Shown here piece after piece: positions 17,302 through 25,951 of a DNA stretch of 64,000 nt. The number at the start of each line of letters is the position of its first letter. The first letter of the stretch is position 1. Below the pieces are notes generated by a model. That model saw only the letters and a program-made list of their open reading frames with translations, ran no database searches and had not been told where the DNA came from. Both the position numbers and the translations under genes were made by a program. Source of the DNA: CAVXGU01 sp963761615 (GTDB lineage Bacteria; Acidobacteriota; Vicinamibacteria; Vicinamibacterales; CAVVIG01); NCBI GenBank assembly GCA_963761615.1, contig CAVXGU010000003.1, positions 1,364,001 to 1,428,000 on the forward strand. The letters run 5' to 3'.

Positions 17302-18939
17302 ATGCGCGGCCCAGCCACGTGGATGGAACGACTCCTCGTCGTCGCGGGCATCGTCGAGTGCGGAGTGGCGCTCGTGGTCGCGTTCTCGGGCGGTGGACAG
17401 TGGCGGCTGGGCCCGCTGTTGCTGTCGGCCACCGACGCGTCCAGGCCGGCCATCGTTGCGTGCCTGCTCTTCGCGTTCCGCCTCCTGCTGCGCCCGCCGC
17501 GCCGGATTCGATCGCTCCTCGCGGCGCTCCTCGCGGCGCTGGCCGCGGCGCTCGTTCTCCAATCGACCCTGCGGCGTGTCGGCGACGGGGCCGAGTACGT
17601 CGCGATGGCCGTCAACCTGTCGCGCGGATCGCGCCCCAGCCTCACGCCCGCGCAGCTCGCCGCCGCCGGAGCGTTCTTTCCTGGCGACACCGGCTTCCGC
17701 CTGGACCTGCCGGAGCTCGTGGGGTCAGACGGGCGTCAGGACTTCCCGCACTTCTGGCTCTATTCGCTCCTGGCGGCGCCGTTCGTCCGTGCCGCGACCG
17801 CCGCGGGCGCGAGCCCGATGGCGGGCTTCTGCGCCCTGAACGTCGTGCTCCTGGCCGCGGCGCTGGCGGTCGCGATGTGGCGGTACGGCCCGGTGCCGAC
17901 GCTCTTCGTGGTGGCCGGCCCGGTGCTCTGGTGGGTCGACAAGGCACACACCGAGGCATTGACGGTGAGCGCCCTCACCGTCGGCATCGCGCTGCTCTCG
18001 CCGGCGCCGTGGTGGTCCCTCGTCGTCCTCGGGATCGGGACGGCGCAGAACCCTCCACTGGCCGTGGCGTGGATCATCGTCCTGGCGACCGCGCTGGCTA
18101 CCCGGGGCCTGAAGGAGCGACGCGTCTGGCTCGGTGCGGCAGCGGGGGCGGCCGTCGCCGCGATCCATCCGCTCTACTACGCCGTCCGGCTGGGGCGGCT
18201 GTCCGGCCTCACCGAAGGACTGGATCGGCACTGGCCGTCGGCTCGCGAGCTGCTGACGGTGCTGATCGACCCCAATGTCGGCATCCTCGTGCTGGATCCG
18301 TTTCTCACCGTGGCCCTTGTCGCCGCGCTGGTGTACGCGTGCCGGCGCGTGCCGAGGAATCTCCGGGCCGCGGATCACCTGGCGGCCACCGGGATCGCGG
18401 CCGCGCTGCTCATCGTCTTCGCGCAGACGACCAACTTCAACAGCGGCGGCACGCCCGGCCCCAGCCGCTATGGTCTCTGGCTGCTGCCGCTGGCGCTGCC
18501 CTTTCTCGGCGACGTTCCGGAGCGGGCGGCCTGGGGACGGGGCCTGGCCCTGGCGTCGCTCATCTGGTGCTGCGTCGTGTTCGCCCCGCGCCGGCCGGAT
18601 CACTACCTGCAGCCGACGCCGATCGCCAGCCGCCTCTGGAGCACCTGGCCGGCCCTCGACAATCCCGTGGCCGAAGTGTTCGCCGAGCGCGTCAGCGGTC
18701 GCGAGCCGTCGCCGCCGCCGCCGGTGGCCACGGCGGACTGCAGCAAGGTGCTGCTGGCGGGCCGCGACGGCCAGCCGGCGTGGCCGTCGCGCTGTACGCC
18801 CGCGCCGGCGCCGGCCTTCTGTCTCGAGTCCGGAGCGCTGTGTTATGCGAACCGGTCGGGGGCGGGGTACGGGTTCTCGCGCGCCCCGTCCGGGCCGGCG
18901 TGGCGCCGCACGCACGTGCCCGCGGGCCAGGGCAACTAG
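17302..18939 (+). CDS. Polytopic membrane protein, possible GT-C type
   Basis: A 545-residue protein (MRGPATWMERLLVVAGIVEC at the N-terminus) with about ten hydrophobic segments. Loops include RRVGDGAEYVAMAVNLSRG and FRLDLPELVGSDGRQDFPHF. The C-terminal ~90 residues are Pro-rich and contain four cysteines (DCSKVLL, SRCTPAP, FCLESGALC), suggesting disulphides outside the membrane. Asp-containing first loops of this type occur in membrane mannosyl/arabinosyltransferases, but the assignment is only structural. Its stop overlaps, tail to tail, the stop of the FtsB-like gene. Confidence 0.6.
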   Translation: MRGPATWMERLLVVAGIVECGVALVVAFSGGGQWRLGPLLLSATDASRPAIVACLLFAFRLLLRPPRRIRSLLAALLAALAAALVLQSTLRRVGDGAEYVAMAVNLSRGSRPSLTPAQLAAAGAFFPGDTGFRLDLPELVGSDGRQDFPHFWLYSLLAAPFVRAATAAGASPMAGFCALNVVLLAAALAVAMWRYGPVPTLFVVAGPVLWWVDKAHTEALTVSALTVGIALLSPAPWWSLVVLGIGTAQNPPLAVAWIIVLATALATRGLKERRVWLGAAAGAAVAAIHPLYYAVRLGRLSGLTEGLDRHWPSARELLTVLIDPNVGILVLDPFLTVALVAALVYACRRVPRNLRAADHLAATGIAAALLIVFAQTTNFNSGGTPGPSRYGLWLLPLALPFLGDVPERAAWGRGLALASLIWCCVVFAPRRPDHYLQPTPIASRLWSTWPALDNPVAEVFAERVSGREPSPPPPVATADCSKVLLAGRDGQPAWPSRCTPAPAPAFCLESGALCYANRSGAGYGFSRAPSGPAWRRTHVPAGQGN

Positions 18940-19322
18940 GGCTTGGGCGACGGGGGCGTCGCGGCTGGCGCGCTCGGCCGCGCCCCGTCGACGTCCTTGA
19001 GGACGAAGATCTTCTCGCCGGGGCGGATCATGCCGAGCTCGCGGCGTGCGATTTCCTCGATCGCGGACGGGTCGGTGGCCAGACGCCGGGCCTCTTCGGC
19101 GAGCCGGGCGTTCTCGGAGCGCTGCTGCGCGACCTCGGTGACGAGTTGATCGTGCTGACGCCGCGCCCGCAGCATTGCGAGCAGCCCGCGATCCCCGACC
19201 AGGCCGTCCATCGCGATGAGCGCGAGGGCGAAGAGGAGCAGCACGCGGAGGATCTGCCGGCTGCGCGCCGCCGCGCCTGGAGCGTTCGGACGACTGGACG
19301 AGCGGGAATTCGACTGGACCAC
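18936..19322 (-). CDS. Septum formation initiator (FtsB/DivIC) family protein
   Basis: A 128-residue single-pass protein. A short cytoplasmic N-terminus is followed by one TM segment (RQILRVLLLFALALIAMDGL), then a coiled coil (HDQLVTEVAQQRSENARLAEEARRL written in part) and the closing motif DPSAIEEIARRELGMIRPGE, typical of FtsB/DivIC. The tail is Pro/Ala-rich. This family forms the FtsQLB divisome subcomplex. The GTG start at 19322 is chosen because it precedes the TM segment; an ATG inside the TM would remove it. The stop overlaps the stop of the convergent gene by 3-4 nt. Confidence 0.8.
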   Translation of the reverse strand: MVQSNSRSSSRPNAPGAAARSRQILRVLLLFALALIAMDGLVGDRGLLAMLRARRQHDQLVTEVAQQRSENARLAEEARRLATDPSAIEEIARRELGMIRPGEKIFVLKDVDGARPSAPAATPPSPKP

Positions 19323-19370
19323 CGCGAGCTTCAACGTACAACAAATGCGAACGAAGTACAAGAGGCAAAT

Positions 19371-19700
19371 ATGACCGACTACGTGCTCGTGCTGACGACA
19401 ATCCCCGACGACGAGCGCGCACTCGAGCTCGCGCGGACCCTCGTCGCCGAGGAGCTGGCGGCGTGCGTGAGCATCTCGGCGCCGGCTCGCTCCGTCTATC
19501 GCTGGCAGGGGCGGATCGAACAGGAGCTCGAGCGGCAGGTGGTGATCAAGACGTCGCGGGCCCGGGTGCCCGAGCTCGAGCGCAGGCTCCTGGCCGTCCA
19601 CCCGTACGAAGTGCCCGAACTGCTCGTCCTGCCGATCGAAAGCGGCGGCGCGGCCTACCTGGCGTGGCTGGGAGGGGCGCTGGGCGGCTCCGAGGGCTAG
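19371..19700 (+). CDS. cutA: CutA1-family divalent-cation tolerance protein
   Basis: A 109-residue trimeric-fold protein of the CutA1 family. It shows VLTTIPDDERALELARTLV (family TTxPxxxxAxxLA), AACVSISAPARSVYRWQG, VIKTSRARVPELERRLLA and the signature HPYEVPELLVLPIESG. Roles in copper tolerance are debated. AGAGG lies shortly before the ATG. The gene is divergent from the FtsB-like gene (48 nt apart) and its last 4 nt overlap the end of the convergent dedA-type gene. Confidence 0.95.
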   Translation: MTDYVLVLTTIPDDERALELARTLVAEELAACVSISAPARSVYRWQGRIEQELERQVVIKTSRARVPELERRLLAVHPYEVPELLVLPIESGGAAYLAWLGGALGGSEG

Positions 19701-20332
19701 GCCTGCGAGCCGACCGCCCGTCGGTTCCTGAGCCAGGCGATGAAGCCCGGCAGGAGGGACAGGAGGATGACGGCGGCCACGACCAGGTGGATGTTGCTGT
19801 CGATGTTCGGGATCGCCCGGCCCAGGAAGTAGCCGGTGAGCGTCATGGCGAGCACCCAGAGGGCGGCGCCGACGATGTTGTACAGCGCGAAGGCGCGGTA
19901 GCCCATCTCGGCGGCGCCGGCGACGACCGGCGCGAACGTCCGGACAATCGGCATGAACCGGGCGATGACAATCGTCTTCCCGCCGTGCTTCTCGTAGAAG
20001 GCATGGGTGCGGACGAGGTGCTCGCGCCTGAACAGCAGCGAGTCCGGGCGGCTGTACAGCGCCCGGCCCGCGCGGCTGCCGATCCAGTAGCCGGTGGCGT
20101 CCCCGGCGACGGCGGCCAGGATGACCAGGCCGTTGAGCGAGGCGATCTCGAGGTCGCCGTGGGCGGCGAAGATCCCGGCGGTGACGAGCAGCGAGTCGCC
20201 CGGGAGGAAGAAGCCCACCATCAGCCCCGTCTCCGCGAAGATGATGGCCACCATCCCGAGGAGCCCCCCCACGCGGATGACCTCGGGGACGTTGTAGAGC
20301 GTCTGGAATGCGGACTGGATGAAGTGCAGCAC
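19697..20332 (-). CDS. DedA-family (SNARE-associated) membrane protein
   Basis: A 211-residue integral membrane protein. DedA members are implicated in undecaprenyl-phosphate or lipid recycling and membrane energetics. The signature ETGLMVGFFLPGDSLLVTAG (about 34-53) is present, followed by AAVAGDATGYWIGSRAGRAL, the second amphipathic motif FYEKHGGKTIVIARFMPIVR (conserved Arg residues), and FAPVVAGAAEMGYRAF. The start ATG is 22 nt before the end of the downstream-transcribed lyase gene. There is tail-to-tail overlap with cutA. Confidence 0.92.
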   Translation of the reverse strand: MLHFIQSAFQTLYNVPEVIRVGGLLGMVAIIFAETGLMVGFFLPGDSLLVTAGIFAAHGDLEIASLNGLVILAAVAGDATGYWIGSRAGRALYSRPDSLLFRREHLVRTHAFYEKHGGKTIVIARFMPIVRTFAPVVAGAAEMGYRAFALYNIVGAALWVLAMTLTGYFLGRAIPNIDSNIHLVVAAVILLSLLPGFIAWLRNRRAVGSQA

Positions 20333-20354
20333 GAATGATGATCCTTGGCTCGGC

Positions 20355-21531
20355 CTAGACGCGCTCGAGCGCCTGCGTGAGGTCCTCGGTGAGATCGTCG
20401 ATGTCTTCGATGCCCGCCGAGATGCGGACCAGGCCGTCGGTGATCCCCAGCGCGTCCCGGCGGTCCACGGGCACGGACGCGTGCGTCATCGTCGCGGGAT
20501 GCGAGATGAGCGTCTCGACGCCGCCGAGGCTCTCGGCGAGCGACATCAGGCGGACGCCCTCGAGCAGGGTGCGCGCGCGCTCGAGCGAGCCCATGTCGAA
20601 CGAGAGCATGCCGCCGAAGCCGCGCATCTGGCGCGCCGCCAGCTCGTGCTGCGGATGCGAGGGCAGGCCCGGGTAGTTCACGTGGTGCACCTTGGGGTGA
20701 TCGGCCAGGACGCGGGCGAGCGCGGCCCCGTTGGCGCTGTGCTGCACCATGCGCACGGCGAGCGTCTTGGTGCCGCGCAGGACGAGCCAGGCGTCGAACG
20801 GGCCGAGAATCGCCCCCTCCGCATTCTGCACGAACTGGAGCCACTCGGCATCGTCGGCGCGCGTGGCGACGACGACGCCCCCGATGCTGTCACTGTGGCC
20901 GTTCAGGTACTTCGTGGTGCTGTGAACGACGAGGTCGGCGCCGAGCGCGATCGGCTGCTGCAGGAAGGGGCTCGCGAAGGTGTTGTCGACGACGAGCCGC
21001 GCGTCGTGCCGGTGGGCGACCTCGGCGGCGCCGGCGAGATCGGTCAGGTGCATCAGCGGGTTGCTCGGCGTCTCGACGAACAGCATCCGGGTCGCCTCGG
21101 TGAACGCCCGCTCGATGGCCTCGAGGTCGGACGTGTCGACGTAGGAGAACGCGATGTCGTAGCGCGCGAGGACGCGTTCGAACAGACGGTACGTCCCCGC
21201 CGTACACGTTCGAGGAGACGACGACGTGGTCACCGCTCTCGAGGGCCGTGGCCACCGCGCCGATCGCCGCCATGCCGGAAGCGAAGGCGAAGGCGGCGCG
21301 CCCGCCTTCGAGCGCCGCCAGGTTGCGCTCGAGCGCCAGACGCGTCGGATTCTGCGTGCGGCCGTACTCGAAGCCCTTGTGACGCCCGAGGCCGTCCTGC
21401 ACGTAGGTCGACGTCGCGTAGATGGGCGTGACGATCGCGCCCGTCGACGGATCGGGCTCCTGGCCCGCGTGGAGACAGAGCGTCCGGAAGCGTGCGCGAT
21501 CGGTGAGCTTCACGATCTCGCTACGATACAT
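20355..21531 (-). CDS. Cystathionine gamma-lyase/synthase-type PLP enzyme, one frameshift
   Basis: The corrected product is 391 residues, normal for Cys/Met-metabolism PLP enzymes. It has TLCLHAGQEPDPSTGAIVTP, YGRTQNPTRLALERNLA, SNVYGGTYRLFERV (reconstructed), ETPSNPLMHLTD, DNTFASPFLQQP and the PLP lysine in VVHSTTKYLNGHSD. The C-terminal SLGGVETLISHPATMTH and RISAGIEDIDDL are standard. One extra C in the CCCC at 21195-21198 (plus strand), between two GTAC sites, shifts the frame after SNVYGG. Sequence alone does not separate lyase from synthase activity. Confidence 0.9.
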
Positions 21532-21557
21532 CTGTTAATATCGCGAAGTCCACGCAC

Positions 21558-23687
21558 ATGACGGCCGCACGCGATCGCTCCCTGGCGCAGGCGCTGCTGC
21601 ACACGCTGCCCGGACGGGCAATCGTGGTCGGCGCCGCGGTCCGGGCGGTCGTCTTCGTCGGCCGGCTGTGGTTCGCGCCGCTGCCGGCGTTCGTCGACGT
21701 CGTCGACACGGTCGCGGGGCTCGCGCTCGCCGCCGGCGCCCTCTACTTCCTCGTCCGGCTCGCGGCGTTCGCCCAGCGGCGGCTGCTGTGGCGCGTGCGC
21801 CGCAAGCTGATCCTCTCCTACATCTTCATCGGCTTCGTGCCGGCGCTCCTCATCGTCGCCTTCTTCCTGCTCTGCGGCCTCCTGCTCTTCTACAACTTCA
21901 GCTCGTACCTGCTGCAGAGCCGGCTCGATGCGCTCGCCGAGCAGGTGCGGTTCGTCGCCAGCCGCGCCGTCGTCGACATCCAGCGGAGCGGCGGGCGCGA
22001 CGTCATGGGCGCGCTCGTGCGCGCGCGGGCCGCGGCCGGTCCCGACTTGGGCGACCTCTCGCTCGCCGTGGTGCCGGTCAGCCGCGACTGCACGACGGCG
22101 TCCGACGGGGCGGGGTCGCCCGAGCGCGTGATCCACCCGTCGGCGGTCGCCATCGGGAACTGGCCGCACACCTCGGCGCCGGCCGCACTGCCCGACTGGG
22201 TGGGCTGCGACGGAGCGAGCGGGCTCTTCGCCGTCGCCGGCCCCAGCGGGAACGCCGCCGAGAACGCGTACCTGCTCGTGCGCGCCGCCGTGCTGCCGGA
22301 CCTCGTCGCGCCCGGCTATGCCGTGGTCGCGGACCTGGCCGTGGAAGGTGCCGTGCGCCGCAAGCTGCGGGAGGAGACCGGGGTCGAGATCGTCCGTGTC
22401 GGGCAGCTGGATCGAACGGGGGATGCGAGGGCCGCGGTGGCGCCGCTCGCGGCGCCGGATCGGACCGGGGCGCCCTCCAACGGCCTGCTGTCGTGGGTCT
22501 CGTTCCTCGATTACCGGCACTGGGACGACGGGCGGGCGGGGTCGCTTCTCATCCTGACCGAGCTCAGCATCACCGAGGTCTACAACCGGATCACCGCCGC
22601 GCCGGGCCTCGTCGGCAACCGGAGCTTCGGTGCCACGCTGCTGCTCGTGCTGCTCGTCGTCGTCGGCGGGCTCTTCCTCGTCATCGAGGTCGTCGCGCTC
22701 GTGCTCGGCCTCGTGCTGGCGCGATCGATCACCGGGTCGGTGCACGAGCTGTTCGAAGGCACCGAGCGCGTGCGCCAGGGGGACTTCACCCACAAGATCG
22801 CCGTGTCGGCGCAGGACCAGCTCGGCGAGCTGGCGCAGTCGTTCAACACGATGACCGCCAGCATCGAAGACCTGCTCCAGCAGGCGGCCGAGAAGAAGCG
22901 GCTCGAGGAGGAGCTGCGCATCGCCCACGAGATCCAGATGTCGCTCCTCCCGCAGGGGCCGCTCGAGATGCCGGGCCTCTCGGTCACGGCGCTCTGCGTG
23001 CCGGCGCGCGAGGTCGGCGGCGACTACTACGACTTCCTGCCGCTCGGCGACCACCGGCTCGGGGTGCTCATCGCCGACGTCTCGGGCAAGGGCACCTCGG
23101 CCGCGCTCTACATGGCCGAGCTGAAGGGCCTGATGCTCTCGCTCGGCCGGATCCACTCGTCGCCCCGAGATCTGCTCATCGCGGCCAACCGCATCATCGC
23201 GGAACACCTCGACTCGCGAACCTTCATCACGATGACCTACGGGGTCGTCGACCTCGAGGCCGGGACGCTGACGTACGCGAGGGCCGGCCACACGCCGCTC
23301 ATCTACGTCCCCGGGCCCGCGAGCCGGTCGACCGGCGCACGCGTGCTGGCGCCCGATGGCATGGTCGTCGGCCTCAAGCTCGACGACGGCTCGACGTTCG
23401 AGCGGCTCCTCGAAGAGCAGACGCTCGTGCTGCACGCCGGCGACCTCTGCGTGCTGTTCACCGACGGCGTCACCGAGGCGATGAACGCGCAGGACGACTG
23501 CTTTGGCGAGGCTCGCCTCAGCCGCATCGCCGAGGAGCACGCGGACCTGCCGCCCGATCAGCTGCGGGAGCGTGTGCTGCGCGAGGTCGCCGCTTTCGTC
23601 GGCTCGGCGCCGCAGCACGACGACATGACGATGATCCTGCTCAAGGTCGAGCATCTGGTCGCGGCCGAGGCGGCGGTGGCGTCGTGA
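21558..23687 (+). CDS. Membrane-bound HAMP-PP2C (SpoIIE/RsbU-type) phosphatase
   Basis: A 709-residue sensor phosphatase. Two N-terminal membrane segments are followed by an extracytoplasmic domain (about 125-350), a further TM segment (FGATLLLVLLVVVGGLFLVI), a HAMP domain (ARSITGSVHELFEGTERVRQ) and a linker helix (EKKRLEEELRIAHEIQMSLL). A SpoIIE PP2C domain follows: PAREVGGDYYDFLPLGDHR, VLIADVSGKGTSAALYMAEL, YARAGHTPLIY, LFTDGVTEAMNAQ and APQHDDMTMILLKV. Metal-binding aspartates are in place. Such proteins dephosphorylate anti-anti-sigma factors; no such partner is in the window. It is divergent from the lyase gene (26 nt apart). Confidence 0.92.
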   Translation: MTAARDRSLAQALLHTLPGRAIVVGAAVRAVVFVGRLWFAPLPAFVDVVDTVAGLALAAGALYFLVRLAAFAQRRLLWRVRRKLILSYIFIGFVPALLIVAFFLLCGLLLFYNFSSYLLQSRLDALAEQVRFVASRAVVDIQRSGGRDVMGALVRARAAAGPDLGDLSLAVVPVSRDCTTASDGAGSPERVIHPSAVAIGNWPHTSAPAALPDWVGCDGASGLFAVAGPSGNAAENAYLLVRAAVLPDLVAPGYAVVADLAVEGAVRRKLREETGVEIVRVGQLDRTGDARAAVAPLAAPDRTGAPSNGLLSWVSFLDYRHWDDGRAGSLLILTELSITEVYNRITAAPGLVGNRSFGATLLLVLLVVVGGLFLVIEVVALVLGLVLARSITGSVHELFEGTERVRQGDFTHKIAVSAQDQLGELAQSFNTMTASIEDLLQQAAEKKRLEEELRIAHEIQMSLLPQGPLEMPGLSVTALCVPAREVGGDYYDFLPLGDHRLGVLIADVSGKGTSAALYMAELKGLMLSLGRIHSSPRDLLIAANRIIAEHLDSRTFITMTYGVVDLEAGTLTYARAGHTPLIYVPGPASRSTGARVLAPDGMVVGLKLDDGSTFERLLEEQTLVLHAGDLCVLFTDGVTEAMNAQDDCFGEARLSRIAEEHADLPPDQLRERVLREVAAFVGSAPQHDDMTMILLKVEHLVAAEAAVAS

Positions 23688-23913
23688 CCGAGCTGGTCGT
23701 CATCTTCCGGACGCACTCCGACGTCGAGGCCCAGATCGTCCGCGGGCTGCTCCAGGCACACGGGATGCCGTCGGTGGCCGTCTCGCACCTCCCGCCGTCG
23801 ATCTTTCCCTCAAGGTCGACGGGCTGGGCGAGGTGCGCCTCTCGGTGCGGCGCGAGGACGCCGACGAGGCCCGGCGGATCATCGAGAGCCACCGGACCGA
23901 GCTCGTGGGACCG
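23684..23913 (+). CDS. DUF2007 domain, probably the N-terminal part of a DUF2007-RNase III product; one base missing
   Basis: The GTG start overlaps the phosphatase stop (GTGA). VTELVVIFRTHSDVEAQIVR, GLLQAHGMPSVAVSHLP and, after restoring one C in the CCC at 23807-23809, FPLKVDGLGEVRLSVRREDA and DEARRIIESHRTEL give a complete DUF2007 domain of about 75 residues. Without the correction the frame ends at 23917 in a non-conserved tail. In the corrected frame there is no stop before the RNase III region, so the product would be a 313-residue fusion. DUF2007 is a small predicted signal-transduction domain. A second missed indel that hides a stop cannot be excluded. Confidence 0.65.
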
Positions 23914-24624
23914 GTGACGCGGCTGCGCGACGAGTACGAGGATCTCCAGCGGGCGATGGGCTACCGGTTCCGTGATCGCGGCCTCATCGAGCACGCCATG
24001 ACCCACACCTCACGGGCCAACGAGGATCCGAGCGGCGGGGTGGTGGACAACGAGAGCCTCGAGTTCCTCGGCGATGCCGTGCTCGGCTTCGTCGTGGCCG
24101 ACATCCTCTACCGCGAGTTCCCCGACTTCGACGAAGGGCAGATGTCGAAGACGAAGGCCACGCTCGTGTCGACCACGACCCTGGCCAGGTGCGCGGACCA
24201 GCTGGGGCTGGGCGAGCACCTGCTGCTCGGCCGCGGCGAGGAGAAGACGGGCGGGCGCAGCAAGCCCGCGCTGCTCGCCGACGCCTACGAGGCGCTCATC
24301 GCCGCGATCTACCTCGACGGAGGCATCGAGCCGGTACGGCGGTTCATCGCCCGGGAGCTCGCCGGCCTGCTGCACGCCGTCGACCGCGACCGCGTGGGCC
24401 GCGGCGATCACAAGTCCGCGCTCCAGGAGTACCTGCAGTCCCGCGACCGGTCGCTGCCCGACTACCGGCTCGTGGCGGCGACGGGACCGGATCACCGCAA
24501 GCAGTTCGAGGTCGAGGTGGTCGTGGACGGCGAGGTCGCCGGTCGGGCCGTCGGTGCGAGCAAGAAGGAAGCGGAACAGGAAGCGGCGCGGATCGCGATC
24601 GAGCACCTGCGCGGCGCTCGGTAG
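23914..24624 (+). CDS. rnc: Ribonuclease III
   Basis: RNase III cleaves double-stranded RNA and processes rRNA and mRNA. From GTG 23914 the protein is 236 residues. The nuclease domain has LQRAMGYRFRDRGLIEHAMT, the signature NESLEFLGDAVLGFVVAD (catalytic Glu/Asp), KTKATLVSTTTLARCA and LADAYEALIAAIYLDGG. The dsRNA-binding domain (about 165-236) has KSALQEYLQSRDRSLPDY and ASKKEAEQEAARIAIEHL. There may be no independent start, because the frame is open back into the DUF2007 domain once the upstream indel is repaired. It ends 12 nt before the end of the convergent ATPase gene. Confidence 0.93.
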   Translation: MTRLRDEYEDLQRAMGYRFRDRGLIEHAMTHTSRANEDPSGGVVDNESLEFLGDAVLGFVVADILYREFPDFDEGQMSKTKATLVSTTTLARCADQLGLGEHLLLGRGEEKTGGRSKPALLADAYEALIAAIYLDGGIEPVRRFIARELAGLLHAVDRDRVGRGDHKSALQEYLQSRDRSLPDYRLVAATGPDHRKQFEVEVVVDGEVAGRAVGASKKEAEQEAARIAIEHLRGAR

Positions 24625-24636
24625 CCGGGCGCCCCG

Positions 24637-25785
24637 CTAGTCGATCTCGATGATGCCCCAGGGCTTCTTGTCGTCCTCGTGCGCGGCGCCGCCGGCGCTG
24701 GCCAGCGCCATGGCCGGCTCCGCGGCGTGCGCGGGCAGCCGCGGCAGCGCGTAGCGGTGCACCTCGCGGGCGATGTCGTCCTCGGTCGGCGCCGAGGCGC
24801 GGCAGTGCAGCCGGACCCAGACGCGGAGCAGCGGATCGGAGAAGCTGTAGCGCTTGCGGCGCGAGGCGACCAGGTCGACGTCCTCGAGCCACGACAGGTA
24901 GTCTTTCGTCGAGCCCGGCGTGCGCTGCATCCGCTGCGAGATCTCGGTCAGGGTCAGGCCTTCGTCCTCCGCCAGGATTTCGAGAATCGCCTTGAGCGCG
25001 CCGTATCCGCGCGCGCGGTGGAGACGGAGCTCGTACGAGAAGCAGCACTGGCGCGCCAGCCGCGCGTCGGCGGCGAAGAGACCCGCGAGCGTGCTGATCG
25101 GATCGCCGACCTCGCTGTGCCCGCGCTGCCCGGCGAGCTCGTCGGCGAGCGCGCGAACGTAGGTCGGACGGCCGTCGCCGAGCGCCTGGACGGTGCGCGC
25201 GAGGTACTCGGCGTCGTGGACGTCGCTGCCCGGAGCGGCCATGATGTCGGCCACCTCGTCCACCGTAAGTCCAGGCATATGAATCACTTCGAAGCGCGCC
25301 GAGCGGTCCCTGAGGAGGCGGAGGGCGCGCGCCGTGTACCGGCTGCTCAGCACGAAACGGTTGCCGCTCGCCTCGAGCCCGTCGACCAGCTCGTGGAGGA
25401 CGCGCCGCAGCCCGGGGAAGCTTTCGAAGGTCCGGAGCTCCAGGAACTCGTCGAGGAGGAACGTGGCCGGCTCGGCGGCGCTCGTGCGCGCGCGCTCGAA
25501 GAAAGCCAGGGTGGCGTCGAAGGCGGCGCGCGCGCCGCGGCCCGTGTGCTCGCTCACCGGAAACGGCGACGTCGCCGCGATCGCGTGCAGGAAGCGCTCG
25601 GGTGTCGTGGCCGTGTGTTCGACGTCGACGTACTGCGCCGACAGCCGGTTGAGTCGATCGCGCAGCTGCAGCAGGAGCGTGGTGCGGCCGCTGCCGCATC
25701 CGCCGAGCAGCACCGGGATTCGAGACGGGGACGCATCGAGCGCCGTGATCACGCGGCGCATGAGTGTGGGTCGAGGCGTCAGCAT
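24637..25785 (-). CDS. AAA-type ATPase with winged-helix C-terminus and altered Walker A
   Basis: A 382-residue protein of the ATPase_2-like (archaeal-type) group. The P-loop reads PVLLGGCGSGRTTLLLQL (about 34-51), with Arg where the nearly invariant Lys is expected. The Walker B-like ATFLLDEFLEL (about 112-122) is intact. A sensor-like segment RFVLSSRYTARALRL follows. A winged-helix region (LTLTEISQRMQRTPGSTKDY, LEDVDLVASRRKRYSFSDP) is typical of the family. The last ~50 residues are Ala-rich. GAAGGAA precedes the ATG. Its role is unknown; the intact wing and Walker B argue for a functional nucleotide-linked regulator despite the K to R change. Confidence 0.8.
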   Translation of the reverse strand: MLTPRPTLMRRVITALDASPSRIPVLLGGCGSGRTTLLLQLRDRLNRLSAQYVDVEHTATTPERFLHAIAATSPFPVSEHTGRGARAAFDATLAFFERARTSAAEPATFLLDEFLELRTFESFPGLRRVLHELVDGLEASGNRFVLSSRYTARALRLLRDRSARFEVIHMPGLTVDEVADIMAAPGSDVHDAEYLARTVQALGDGRPTYVRALADELAGQRGHSEVGDPISTLAGLFAADARLARQCCFSYELRLHRARGYGALKAILEILAEDEGLTLTEISQRMQRTPGSTKDYLSWLEDVDLVASRRKRYSFSDPLLRVWVRLHCRASAPTEDDIAREVHRYALPRLPAHAAEPAMALASAGGAAHEDDKKPWGIIEID

Positions 25786-25838
25786 TCGCGTTCCTTCGAT
25801 GCGAGGCGCCGGCGGGGAGTGCACCGGCGAAAGACTAG

Positions 25839-25867
25839 ACCTTAAGAAGCGTCGCGGAAGATGTCAA
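25839..25867 (-). promoter_or_regulatory. Consensus-like sigma-70 promoter for the ATPase gene
   Basis: The minus strand shows TTGACA (25867-25862), a 17-nt spacer, then TAAGGT (25844-25839). This predicts a start near 25832 and a ~46-nt leader that includes the GAAGGAA ribosome site. The surrounding region is unusually AT-rich for this window. Confidence 0.65.
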
Positions 25868-25936
25868 TCGTGAAGACAAAGAATTTTTCTCTTGACTCAC
25901 GCGAGACGCGCGTTCCGTGCGCGCACGTTTTGAGGA

Positions 25937-25942
25937 TAGACT
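25937..25942 (+). promoter_or_regulatory. -10-like TAGACT upstream of purA
   Basis: TAGACT ends 9 nt before the purA ATG and no ribosome site fits in the gap, consistent with a leaderless message. A TTGACT at 25892-25897 is too far upstream to pair with it. Confidence 0.45.
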
Positions 25943-25951
25943 ACCCAGGTC

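Noticed and set aside
20355..21531. Two separate genes for the lyase-type enzyme (20355-21233 and 20890-21531)
   Set aside because: The two pieces are the C- and N-terminal parts of one PLP enzyme in different frames. Removing one base from the C-run at 21195-21198 joins them at the expected residue.
25892..25942. TTGACT at 25892 paired with TAGACT at 25937 as a sigma-70 promoter for purA
   Set aside because: The spacer would be 39 nt. The two boxes cannot belong to one promoter; only the TAGACT is kept as a possible -10.
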